From NCBI GenBank assembly GCA_900542065.1, contig UQLU01000003.1:1-64000 (forward strand): a stretch of 64,000 nucleotides of DNA, in the 5' to 3' direction. The stretch is from an uncultured Eggerthella sp. (GTDB taxonomy: Bacteria; Actinomycetota; Coriobacteriia; Coriobacteriales; Eggerthellaceae). The notes below the pieces were generated by a model, which worked only from the letters and a program-made list of their open reading frames with translations, was not told where the DNA came from and did no database searches. The position numbers and the translations under genes were made by a program. This document shows, one piece after another, positions 1 through 7,323 of the stretch (position 1 is its first letter; each line of letters begins with the position of its first letter).

Positions 1-64
1 TTCGGAAGAGTCCAACCTTCCAACAAGGCTGGATTCCACCGAATTCGCGCTTTAGTAGAGCCAT
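1..64 (-). CDS. possible 5' end of a divergent CDS, cut by the window edge
   Basis: On the minus strand an ATG at 64-62 opens a frame that stays open to the window edge (21 codons, beginning MALLKREFGG). An SD-like GAGGG lies about six bases upstream. The position, divergent to the HxlR regulator, would suit a target gene of that regulator. Too little is visible to name a family, and a chance open frame of this length is quite possible. Confidence 0.35.
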   Translation of the reverse strand, partial: MALLKREFGGIQPCWKVGLFR

Positions 65-155
65 TTCCACCCTCTTACTATTAAAGAACCCCCTTTTTTG
101 TTCTTTTTGTAGACAAAAGAACACGTTCTAATTTTGTAAAGACCTCGAGCTAAAA

Positions 156-180
156 CCAAGAACGCACTTTTTTATTAGGA
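156..180. repeat. 25-bp direct repeat, copy 1
   Basis: The 25 bases starting CCAAGAACGCAC and ending TTATTAGGA recur exactly at 1171-1195, both preceded by CTAAA-like sequence. Shorter, degraded relatives occur near 269-290 and 6308-6327. The two exact copies bracket the HxlR gene and its flanks, about 1 kb. The function is unknown; it could be a dispersed repeat or the scar of an insertion beside tRNA-Arg. Confidence 0.6.
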
Positions 181-192
181 CAAACCTTTTTA

Positions 193-214
193 TAAGTAAC
201 TAATTAATTACTTA
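193..214. promoter_or_regulatory. palindrome, candidate HxlR operator
   Basis: TAAGTAA (193-199) is the exact reverse complement of TTACTTA (208-214), with an 8-bp AT-only spacer apart from one C. It lies in the AT-rich gap between the possible divergent gene and the HxlR regulator. HxlR proteins bind such palindromes as dimers and often sit divergent to their target. The assignment rests on position and symmetry alone. Confidence 0.4.
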
Positions 215-395
215 CTTCCGTTTATCCGATTTTTATACTCGTTTTTTTAGTATCTTTTTCTTTAACCGCACAAACTTTTTTATTAGTATCCCGTGGCACT
301 TTATAGAGTGTTAGTGTTTGCAGATATTGAATATTTATTTGGTTATAACGCGAGATAAGGAGTTAATACCAAATTGTGACGATAAAGGATTTGTC

Positions 396-743
396 ATGTT
401 AACGAAAAAAGAGCTACCTCATAATCCCGCCGTTGTAGCTCTTTGGTTGCTGGGAAACAAATGGACACTTTATATTCTTCAACGGCTCTTCGTTCGACCT
501 CACTCTTTCGGTGAACTTCGCCGATCGATTGATGGTATTAGCGATAAAGTACTGAGCGATAACTTAAAAAGATTGCAGTCTAATGAAATCGTTTGTAAGT
601 CAATTACTTCCGACAACCCACCACGCTCGTATTACTCATTAACGCCATTAGGAAAGTCTTTACTTCCCGTAATTGACAGCCTTGATAAATGGGGGACACT
701 CTACATCGAGACTACTCATGATCCAAATTCCCCGCTTAACTAG
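396..743 (+). CDS. HxlR-family winged-helix transcriptional regulator
   Basis: This is a 115-residue single-domain regulator. Near the N-terminus it carries the family signature LLGNKWTLYILQRL (WxxxIL core), followed by SFGELRRSIDGISDKVLSDNLKRL, the recognition-helix region, and a wing ending PPRSYYSLTPLGKSL. The open frame extends upstream to a TTG at 318, but the ATG at 396 has an AAAGGA Shine-Dalgarno six bases away and gives the usual family length, so it is preferred. There is no conserved redox cysteine before the HTH, where many HxlR sensors carry one; the only cysteine visible in this start form is in the C-terminal half. The ligand is unknown. Confidence 0.85.
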   Translation: MLTKKELPHNPAVVALWLLGNKWTLYILQRLFVRPHSFGELRRSIDGISDKVLSDNLKRLQSNEIVCKSITSDNPPRSYYSLTPLGKSLLPVIDSLDKWGTLYIETTHDPNSPLN

Positions 744-786
744 CAGAGATTCGACATCATTTAATTTCTGTACTTGATCAAACCAA

Positions 787-824
787 TGCCTTTGAAACTT
801 AATAGTTCAAGGGCATTTTTCTTT
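787..824 (+). terminator. intrinsic terminator after the HxlR gene
   Basis: A 10-bp stem (787-796 with 805-814, one G-T wobble) has a 9-nt loop and is followed by TTTTTCTTT. It lies 44 bases after the HxlR stop codon. Confidence 0.75.
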
Positions 825-906
825 ACCTAAAGTTTAAAGACTCTGCGATTGGAATAAAGAGATAAAGCATATACAATAAATACAGCATTAAATAACTAAA
901 TTGCTA

Positions 907-944
907 GGGGCTCAACAAGGAGAGAGAGCTAGATGTTGAGCCCC
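907..944 (+). promoter_or_regulatory. hairpin enclosing a ribosome-binding site
   Basis: GGGGCTCAACA (907-917) pairs perfectly with TGTTGAGCCCC (934-944) around a 16-nt loop. The loop holds an AAGGAG-like SD, and the following ATG (933-935) is at the start of the 3' arm. No U-run follows, so it is not a plain terminator. It could act as a translational switch for the 30-codon frame at 933-1025. Confidence 0.4.
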
Positions 945-1025
945 GCACCAATCTGCTTGTTTCCCTTAACGTTTCGCGTGCACCAAAACGCCAACTTAAA
1001 CTTTTGCTTCCTTGTTATTTCTTAA
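933..1025 (+). CDS. possible 30-residue peptide behind a hairpin-enclosed SD
   Basis: The ATG at 933 is preceded by AAGGAG with a ten-base gap. The frame runs 30 codons to TAA at 1023-1025 (begins MLSPAPICLF, ends CFLVIS). It is hydrophobic and has two cysteines. It resembles no family I recognise. The SD and start lie within the perfect hairpin at 907-944. A frame this short can arise by chance, so it is listed as a candidate only. Confidence 0.2.
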   Translation: MLSPAPICLFPLTFRVHQNANLNFCFLVIS

Positions 1026-1170
1026 AGAAATTCACTAAAGGGAACACCTAAGACGACAATAAGTTGTAAAGAATCAAGCAAGAAAGAAACCAACAAAATA
1101 CTTCTTGTCTTTCTTTCTGCCTTCCATAACTTGAAGGCAATTTTTACTATAAAAAGGATTTTTCGCTAAA

Positions 1171-1195
1171 CCAAGAACGCACTTTTTTATTAGGA
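1171..1195. repeat. 25-bp direct repeat, copy 2
   Basis: Exact copy of 156-180. It lies about 90 bp beyond the 3' end of tRNA-Arg, outside the mature tRNA and its terminator. tRNA 3' flanks are common integration zones, but no integrase is present in the window. Confidence 0.6.
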
Positions 1196-1236
1196 TTCCA
1201 AGACCATTCGCACTGGAATCCGATGTCATTCCCTAG

Positions 1237-1270
1237 AAATAAAAAAAATCGCTGGCGATATGCCAACGAT
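1237..1270 (-). terminator. intrinsic terminator of tRNA-Arg
   Basis: On the minus strand a 9-bp stem (1262-1270 with 1248-1256, one G-T pair) is followed by eight Ts. It starts 13 bases after the CCA end of the tRNA. Confidence 0.85.
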
Positions 1271-1282
1271 TGAGAAGTTAGA

Positions 1283-1359
1283 TGGTGCGCCGTGAGGGAT
1301 TCGAACCCCCGACGTACTGATTCGTAGTCAGTCCCTCTATCCAGCTGAGGTAACGGCGC
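1283..1359 (-). tRNA. tRNA-Arg (anticodon ACG)
   Basis: This is a 77-nt cloverleaf on the minus strand. The acceptor GCGCCGT pairs with ACGGCGC, followed by discriminator A and an encoded CCA. The T-loop is GGTTCGAATCC. The anticodon stem ACTGA/TCAGT encloses the loop CTACGAA, giving anticodon ACG, the usual CGN-decoding tRNA whose first base becomes inosine. A TTGACA -35-like hexamer lies at 1404-1399, with only a weak -10 downstream. A strong terminator follows the gene. Confidence 0.95.
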
Positions 1360-1499
1360 GTTTTCAGCAGGAATTAGTTTCTTACTTTCGTGCATGCATG
1401 TCAAGAACTTTTTTGAATTGTGTTGATGATGTGATGCAATACCCATGCGTTGACCCTAATGCACCTCCAGCTCTCAGGCAATCCCCGCCCTCCAAGTCA

Positions 1500-1518
1500 C
1501 TATAGCGTTCTGCTATAG
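1500..1518. promoter_or_regulatory. palindrome upstream of the MFS gene
   Basis: CTATAGC (1500-1506) and GCTATAG (1512-1518) form a perfect inverted repeat with a 5-bp spacer, about 90 bp upstream of the MFS start. The symmetry fits a dimeric regulator of LysR or LuxR type. No cognate regulator lies next to it. Confidence 0.4.
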
Positions 1519-1608
1519 CGAAAACTTCTTTTATGCTCTGTTCCGTACTAGAACTACAATCAATTTGGGGGACGGGGAGAATTCACTTTGCGATAGAGGG
1601 AGGACGCA

Positions 1609-3009
1609 ATGGCAGAATCTCACCCAGAAGAGGGGTTTACGGACAAACTTACTGTTCGTCATATTCTTATAGTAGTAACAGGGATCCTAGTATGTTTTGG
1701 GCCTGCAACACTTGTGTTTAATACCTGGTCTATTTTGGTGGTTCCTGTTTGTACAAGCCTTGCTATTCCAACAGGCGCCTTTACCTTTTATGTTTCTTGC
1801 ATTTTCTTGTTTTCCGCAATAGCAGCTCCTTTTGCAGGCAACCTTATGAACCGCTTTGATGCGCGCATCGTGATCACTCTTTCGTGCGGTCTTGTTTCTG
1901 TTGGAATCTTTGCCTCTTCTCTCTATACCGAAGTATGGCAATTCTATCTTTCTGGAGCCATTGAAGGTATCGGTGTTGTTACTTTAGTAAGCCTCGTAGC
2001 ACCGACCCTTATTAATCGTTGGTTCAACCGTCATATGGGCGTCCTTATAGGTATCTGTGTTGCCATGATGGGCGTAGGCGCCGCCGTGTGGAATATGCTT
2101 GGCGGCTATTTGTTAGCTGAATTCGACTGGCGTATGTGTTATACCGTATTCGGTGTTATTGCCGCTGTTATTTCAATGCCTGCCACCATGTTCTTAATTC
2201 GCAGTTACCCAAAAGATGCTGGATTAAAACCCTACGGTAAACCAGAAGAGATTTCTCAAAATAGCAAACCATTAAACCAAGGTAAATCAGAACACAACCA
2301 ATTGAAACAAAACCACGAAGAATCAAGTCATTCTGGCGAAAACCATTTCGATCAAAGCCCTTCTTATCGACGAGCAGGAAGTGTATCGGCAAAACGCGCA
2401 TTTCGAATGCCTGCGTTTTTTCTTTTGGCCTTCACTATCGCTTTAATAAATGGCACAGTTCAGATGGGGAACTACCTTGCAACCTATCTCTACTTTCTCT
2501 CTGATTCAGGGGAGTTGTCTATCTCTCCAGCCGAAGTGGTAATCATGGCAAGTGTTGTTGCATCCTGCCTACAAATTGCTCAAGCATGCGGCAAAATTGG
2601 TCTTGGCCAAATAGCCGACCACAGCCTGCGTGCATCGCTTTTCCTTGCATGTGGCTGCGGCTTTTTGGGAATTATGTGCTGCTGGCAGGGATCTCGTCTA
2701 GATGCAAATTTCTTCTATGTTGGCGCAGCACTGTTCGGTATTCTTTATGCTGCCACCAACGTTCTTGGGCCTACCATTACCCGCTACCTGTTCGGACCGC
2801 GCGATTACACCGTTATTTATTCTCGCGTGGCAATAGTTGTTAATCTTTTACCTGTTTTGTTTATTCCAATTTATGCAGCACTTTCGGAAATCGATTGGAA
2901 TGCATTATTTGGCTTCGCATCAATTGTTGTTGTAGTGATTTTTATCTGCGCACTTACGCTTATGCGTATAGCAAGACACATTAAACCCGACGAACTTGAA
3001 AGCAAATAG
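1609..3009 (+). CDS. OFA-type major facilitator superfamily transporter
   Basis: This 466-residue integral membrane protein has the 12-helix MFS pattern in two halves. They are separated by a hydrophilic loop of about 60 residues (roughly 200-265) rich in Ser, Asn, Gln and His. The LINRWF segment and the LKPYG-type sequence after TM6 resemble the oxalate/formate antiporter family and a paralogue at 26906-28273. The substrate is probably an organic anion but cannot be read from the sequence. The start has a GGAGG ribosome-binding site five bases upstream. The gene stands alone and has a palindromic operator candidate at 1500-1518. Confidence 0.85.
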   Translation: MAESHPEEGFTDKLTVRHILIVVTGILVCFGPATLVFNTWSILVVPVCTSLAIPTGAFTFYVSCIFLFSAIAAPFAGNLMNRFDARIVITLSCGLVSVGIFASSLYTEVWQFYLSGAIEGIGVVTLVSLVAPTLINRWFNRHMGVLIGICVAMMGVGAAVWNMLGGYLLAEFDWRMCYTVFGVIAAVISMPATMFLIRSYPKDAGLKPYGKPEEISQNSKPLNQGKSEHNQLKQNHEESSHSGENHFDQSPSYRRAGSVSAKRAFRMPAFFLLAFTIALINGTVQMGNYLATYLYFLSDSGELSISPAEVVIMASVVASCLQIAQACGKIGLGQIADHSLRASLFLACGCGFLGIMCCWQGSRLDANFFYVGAALFGILYAATNVLGPTITRYLFGPRDYTVIYSRVAIVVNLLPVLFIPIYAALSEIDWNALFGFASIVVVVIFICALTLMRIARHIKPDELESK

Positions 3010-3595
3010 GCGCCCTGTTAACACCACAGCATCCCAAAAAAGCGTTAATCTCCAAAAACATCTGTGCAGTAACAGAAAAAATGTATACAATCTAATGTGC
3101 TTTACTGCGCAAACAGTAAAGATGCGCAATCAATAGAGCCAAAACAAGTTTGGTACGGTAGTTTCACCGCAACCAATTCGGTGGTTTTCCAAAGCCACCT
3201 GGATGGTTTTACTACACCCAACTTGGTAGCTTATTGTTTGCCCAACGAATTATCACTCGATGGAAGGACAGTACTTGAAGGTTCGAAAATCGAAACCTCA
3301 CAGTAACTAACCTTCGACCGCTTTTCGCATAAGAAGCGGCTCTTCTTTTGAGCTTCTTTGCCTGTGTTGGTGGTCGGAGGAAGGCCACAACACGTTAAGG
3401 CTTCGCACTTGGCATTCTTTTCGTGTGTAGCTATTGCGGGTAGCAATAGCGCTGTTATGCGTGTGTCGAAAGATGCATGTTGTTGCGTTTTGCAGAAACA
3501 TAACTACCAAGAAACAACGCTGTTTTCTTTTATGCTTCTTGTTTGCAAAACAGTTCGGAAAAATGCCTGCTGTGCAGCCTAGGAAAAGGAGCTGC
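3010..3595 (+). ncRNA. 586-bp gap with a promoter-like site and many hairpins; possible structured leader
   Basis: No convincing protein gene is seen here. A -10-like TATACAAT near 3083-3091 is followed by a perfect 8-bp hairpin (3100-3107 with 3114-3121). Downstream come several stems: CAAGTT/AACTTG closing a multibranch region around 3137-3228, CCGCTT/AAGCGG near 3320-3341, GCTATTG/CAATAGC near 3430-3450 and CTGTTTT/AAAACAG near 3519-3552. GAAGGTT can pair with a later AACCTTC, an alternative fold just before the CCGCTT hairpin. This suggests a long regulated 5' leader for the metal-transport pair. No known riboswitch consensus was recognised. Confidence 0.35.
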
Positions 3596-4945
3596 ATGCT
3601 TTACTTATCTCAGATGCTTGGCGAACCAGTTATTGATGCCAATGGAGAAAAAATTGGCTCAATTTCTGATCTTGCCATTCAAACGGGTGAAGTATTCCCC
3701 CGCATTACCAGCCTTGCCTTTTTGGGACCTGGCAAAACCCCTTTTATGATTTCCTGGCGCAAATATGTTGAAGGGTTTAGCGAAAACGAAGGCATCCGTT
3801 TAAAAGTCGACCGCACCGCTATTCGCTTTAGCTATCTGCAACCTGCCGAGGTTTTGCTTGCGCGCGATTTGCTTAACCGACAAATCGTAGACACGCAAGG
3901 TATGAAAGTTGTTCGCGTAAACGACTTAAAGCTCTCAATTTCTGGAACACAGCTACGCTTACTTGGTGCCGAAGTTGGATGGCGCGGTATTTTGCGCGGA
4001 CTTCATCCTCTTGTAGAAAAAGCAGGCTGCCGCATCGCCAAAGTATTCCATAAAAACATTGACGAAAAGTTAATCGCTTGGAATTACATGGATCTGCTCG
4101 ATCGCGACCTTTCCAAGGTACAGCTTTCCGTTACCCATACGCGCCTAGAAGAGCTCCATCCTGCTGACGTAGCTGACATTTTGGAACAGCTTGATCCCAA
4201 GCAGCGCGCCAACGTGTTTCAGCATCTTGATGATGCCCAAGCAGGTGAAGCAATCTCTGAAATGGAAGACGAATTCCAGGCAGATATTATTGATGGTTTA
4301 GACGAAACGCGTGCAAGTCGCTTGCTGGGTAACATGGATCCAGACGACGCAGCAGACATTGTTGGCGATCTTCCCTACGAAAAAGCTGAAACCCTTCTAC
4401 GCTTGATGGGTGTAGAAGACGCAGCAGGTATTCGCAAGCTGCTCGGTTACAAGGATGATACTGCAGGCGGTCTTATGACTACCCAGTTTGTAGCCATGCA
4501 CACCACCAGTACTGTGGGCGAAACCACCGAAGTATTACGTCATCTTGATGAAGACCACCCCACCGTAAGCTATGTGTATGTGCTTGACGAATACGACAAA
4601 CTAGTTGGTGTTTTGTCGCTGCGCACACTGGTACTCAATACCGAAGATACGCAGCTTAAAGACATCATGTTTGATGAGCTTATAACTTCTTTACCTGAGG
4701 CACCCGAAGCCGAAGTTGCTGCAGACATTTCAAAATACGATTTGCTCGCTATGCCCGTTGTTGATGAATCGGGTCGCATGCTTGGCATCGTTACCTTCGA
4801 CGACGCAATGGATGTTATCGAAGATGATGCAGAGGAAGTAAAAACCCACTGGGCTTGGGGTCAGCTCATAATTAGTATTGCTGTTTTCTTGGTTCTTCTT
4901 ATTCCGTACACCTTCCTTATCCTTCATTTCTTCGGATCAAACTAA
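3596..4945 (+). CDS. PRC-barrel / MgtE-N / CBS domain protein with a C-terminal membrane anchor
   Basis: A protein of 449 residues, starting at the ATG with AAGGAG seven bases upstream; an upstream in-frame extension to 3434 lacks an SD and is rejected. Residues 1-80 and 85-130 look like two PRC-barrel modules. About 185-285 matches the MgtE N-terminal superhelical domain (LHPADVADILEQL, DPDDAADIVGDLP). About 290-405 holds two CBS repeats, and 420-445 is one membrane helix. The MgtE channel domain itself is absent. In MgtE the N and CBS domains sense cytosolic Mg2+, so this is probably a metal-sensing partner of the Nramp-like carrier encoded 23 bp downstream. That partnership is inferred from context. 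Confidence 0.8.
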   Translation: MLYLSQMLGEPVIDANGEKIGSISDLAIQTGEVFPRITSLAFLGPGKTPFMISWRKYVEGFSENEGIRLKVDRTAIRFSYLQPAEVLLARDLLNRQIVDTQGMKVVRVNDLKLSISGTQLRLLGAEVGWRGILRGLHPLVEKAGCRIAKVFHKNIDEKLIAWNYMDLLDRDLSKVQLSVTHTRLEELHPADVADILEQLDPKQRANVFQHLDDAQAGEAISEMEDEFQADIIDGLDETRASRLLGNMDPDDAADIVGDLPYEKAETLLRLMGVEDAAGIRKLLGYKDDTAGGLMTTQFVAMHTTSTVGETTEVLRHLDEDHPTVSYVYVLDEYDKLVGVLSLRTLVLNTEDTQLKDIMFDELITSLPEAPEAEVAADISKYDLLAMPVVDESGRMLGIVTFDDAMDVIEDDAEEVKTHWAWGQLIISIAVFLVLLIPYTFLILHFFGSN

Positions 4946-4968
4946 CCTGAGAAAGCGTTAGGTGAGGC

Positions 4969-6276
4969 ATGACCGAAGTAACCAAGACAGAAACAAAGCA
5001 AACAACGACCACAAGCAGCCCAGAAGCGCTCCAGGAAGAACCTACCAAAAAGCGCTCTCGCATCTTGTTAGTACTTGCCGCAATGGGACCAGGTGTTATT
5101 GCGGCTATGGCTGGCAACGATGCTGGTGGTATCTCTACCTATTCAACTGCAGGTGCCAAATTTGGCTATATGACCTTGTGGGCAATTCCTGTTATGTGCA
5201 TTCTGCTCATCGTGGTACAAACTACCGCTACCCGCATGGGTGTCGTTACTGGTAAAGGGTTTTCAGCACTTATTCGCGAGCGATTTGGCATCCGTCTTAC
5301 CGCACTTGCCATGCTTGCCTTGCTTATTGGCAATATTGCTACCACGTTTTCAGAATTTGCGGGTGTTGCAGCAGGCATGGAAATGTTTGGGGTTCCGCGA
5401 TGGATCTCTGTTCCTGTTGCCGCAATAGCGGTATGGGCTCTTATTGTGGGTGGCAGCTATAAACGCGTACAAAATATCTTTTTAGCTATTTCATGCGTGT
5501 TTGCTACCTATATAGTTGCCGCATTTTTAGCACAACCTAATTGGAATTTAGCGCTTATTCACACCGTTATGCCACAAGCAACTTCCGATATTGGCTTTTT
5601 ATCGCTCATGGTATCCATGGTTGGTGCAACTATTGCTCCTTGGATGATGTTTTTCACTCAAAGCAACGTGGTCGAAAAAGGATCGGGCATTAAAGATCTG
5701 CCCTATCAGCGCATCGATGCCGTTACAGGCGCTATCGTAGGTTGTATTGTCGCTTGGTTCATCATTGTTACCACAGGTACTGTTCTTTATCCGCAAGGAA
5801 TTGAAGTTTCCAGCGCCGAAGCAGCTGCTGCCGCACTTGCGCCCTTTGCGGGACCCTATGCTGAGGCACTGTTTGCCGCAGGCTTAGTTGCTGCAAGCTT
5901 GCTTGCCGCTTGCGTGCTGCCCCTTACCACGGCCTTTGTTATTTGCGAAGCATTCGGATGGGAAGCAGGCGTTTCCTTTACCTGGAAAGAAGCCCCTATC
6001 TTCAAAGGTATTTTCACGTTTGTGATTTGTTTGTCTGCCCTTATTATTCTGATCCCTGGATTAAATTTAATGGGCATTATGCTTGCGTCCCAGTTTGTAA
6101 ACGGCGCTATTCTTCCCGTTCTGCTGGTATTTATGGCTATTATTTGCACCGACAAATTCGTTATGGGTAAATACTGCGTTCCTAAAATCACACGTATTCT
6201 GCTTTACCTTACTATTGGTGTAGTAGGACTCCTGTCCATTACCTGTATTGTTTTGCAACTTTTTGGGATTGGATAA
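4969..6276 (+). CDS. Nramp-related metal transporter with an altered metal site (Mg2+-type candidate)
   Basis: A 435-residue multi-helix protein with the Nramp/SLC11 fold pattern after a charged 35-residue N-terminus. The canonical TM1 DPGN motif reads D51-A-G-G54, keeping the aspartate but losing Asn. The TM6 motif, canonically GATxMPH, reads GATIAPW, so the metal-binding Met becomes Ala223 and His becomes Trp225. Loss of that methionine is known to relax Nramp selectivity towards alkaline-earth ions, and Nramp-related Mg2+ transporters (NRMT) were described in Eggerthella lenta. Together with the MgtE-N/CBS neighbour this favours Mg2+ uptake over Mn2+/Fe2+. The SD is AGGTGAGG directly before the ATG. 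Confidence 0.8.
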   Translation: MTEVTKTETKQTTTTSSPEALQEEPTKKRSRILLVLAAMGPGVIAAMAGNDAGGISTYSTAGAKFGYMTLWAIPVMCILLIVVQTTATRMGVVTGKGFSALIRERFGIRLTALAMLALLIGNIATTFSEFAGVAAGMEMFGVPRWISVPVAAIAVWALIVGGSYKRVQNIFLAISCVFATYIVAAFLAQPNWNLALIHTVMPQATSDIGFLSLMVSMVGATIAPWMMFFTQSNVVEKGSGIKDLPYQRIDAVTGAIVGCIVAWFIIVTTGTVLYPQGIEVSSAEAAAAALAPFAGPYAEALFAAGLVAASLLAACVLPLTTAFVICEAFGWEAGVSFTWKEAPIFKGIFTFVICLSALIILIPGLNLMGIMLASQFVNGAILPVLLVFMAIICTDKFVMGKYCVPKITRILLYLTIGVVGLLSITCIVLQLFGIG

Positions 6277-6357
6277 TTTAAATAGCGCGATCAAGCTGCC
6301 AACAGCTTAAGAACGTGCTTATTAGGATTTCACCTCTTTGTTTCAGATTGGACTTCA

Positions 6358-7074
6358 ATGAATACCTCCAAAATGGAAATACCTAAAATTCCCCGAAGCG
6401 ATGTTGAAGACGAACAGCAAGCTCTTCGAAATGAACTGCGCAAAGAAGCCAAGCAAGCTCGAAGCGAAATGCCTGCTCCCTATCGCGCGCACAAAAGCGC
6501 CGAGCTATGCAAGCGTTTAGAAGAGTCACTTTTGCTGACCTTAGGTATTACAGAAACCAATCCTCGCGATGCCATTATTGCCGTGTATTCCGCCTTCCCC
6601 GAAGAAGTTGATTTGCACGATTTTATTGAAGCTGCTTACGAACAAGGTTGTAGCGTTGCTTTTCCCTGCATGGTACGCGATGCGTGGAGCATCACGAATG
6701 CTTCTGTCACTCAACAAACCATGGAAATGCGCATAGTGCCTGCTGATCTTTTCCGTAAAAAACAGGTACCCTTTTTGAACAATCCCCTTAAGCGCTATCA
6801 TCACAACGATGCTGATCTTCAGCAATTTCGGTATGTATCCGCCAGGGAGCTTACTATGATTGTGGTTCCTGTGGTTGGGTTCGATGCCCAGGGAAACCGC
6901 CTTGGCTATGGTGCAGGCAACTATGATCGCTACTTAACCCAAATTACTGGACACGCCCATACAACTGAAACCCATCAAAGTTGTCGCGTTGTTGGTGTAG
7001 CATTTGCCGAACAACAAGTCGAAGATATTCCCACTGAAGAACATGACATCCCCTTGGCTATTTTGTCACTTTAG
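6358..7074 (+). CDS. 5-formyltetrahydrofolate cyclo-ligase
   Basis: A 238-residue enzyme that converts 5-formyl-THF plus ATP to 5,10-methenyl-THF, recycling folate in the cytosol. The C-terminal signature NRLGYGAGNYDRYL (about 183-196) is the classic G-x-G-x-G-x-YDR motif. The N-terminal LRKEAKQARSEM helix and VYSAFPEEVDL segment also fit. It is slightly longer than the usual 190-200 residues because of a central insert around 120-155. The ribosome-binding site is weak (TTGGA), so the exact start is less certain. The gene stands alone before a shared terminator. Confidence 0.9.
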   Translation: MNTSKMEIPKIPRSDVEDEQQALRNELRKEAKQARSEMPAPYRAHKSAELCKRLEESLLLTLGITETNPRDAIIAVYSAFPEEVDLHDFIEAAYEQGCSVAFPCMVRDAWSITNASVTQQTMEMRIVPADLFRKKQVPFLNNPLKRYHHNDADLQQFRYVSARELTMIVVPVVGFDAQGNRLGYGAGNYDRYLTQITGHAHTTETHQSCRVVGVAFAEQQVEDIPTEEHDIPLAILSL

Positions 7075-7258
7075 CATCGTCGCTCGAGCATAGTAGCGTT
7101 TGCCTAGTAGCATGCTTAAGCAACAACGTTTCCCTAATGATCTGTTTATAGCAATCTGTTTAAGCAATAATCTCCGCCTGGCGATCTTGCCTTATGTAAA
7201 GGCTCGTGCTGTATGCAAAGGCGTATTTACATAACAAAGAACTCGCAATCAAAAAGAA

Positions 7259-7305
7259 GACCCGAAGAGCCATTAAACAAACTCTTCGGGTCCGATTTCT
7301 TTTAG
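7259..7305. terminator. bidirectional terminator between the folate enzyme and nhaC
   Basis: A perfect 11-bp stem, 7259-7269 with 7282-7292, has a 12-nt loop. T-rich sequence follows on both strands (TTTCTTTT on plus, TTCTTTTTG on minus). It serves two converging genes. The rest of 7075-7258 shows no gene. Confidence 0.8.
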
Positions 7306-7323
7306 CTTATTAACTTCTAAGTT

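Noticed and set aside
1147..1446. 99-codon open frame on the minus strand
   Set aside because: It runs across the whole tRNA-Arg gene and its terminator and has no ribosome-binding site.
3097..3306. 69-codon frame with GTG start in the leader of the MgtE-N/CBS gene
   Set aside because: It has no SD, resembles no family, and overlaps several hairpins; better explained as an untranslated leader.
3434..3595. 54-codon upstream extension of the PRC/MgtE-N/CBS protein
   Set aside because: There is no SD at its start; the ATG at 3596 has AAGGAG and begins the first domain.
3100..3595. Known metal riboswitch (yybP-ykoY, M-box, NiCo, cobalamin)
   Set aside because: The conserved loop sequences of these classes were not found, so only an unclassified structured leader is reported.
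4945..4971. GTTAGGTGAGGC, similar to the opening of the M-box Mg2+ riboswitch
   Set aside because: It is only the ribosome-binding site of the Nramp-like gene; none of the other M-box elements is present and there is no room for one.
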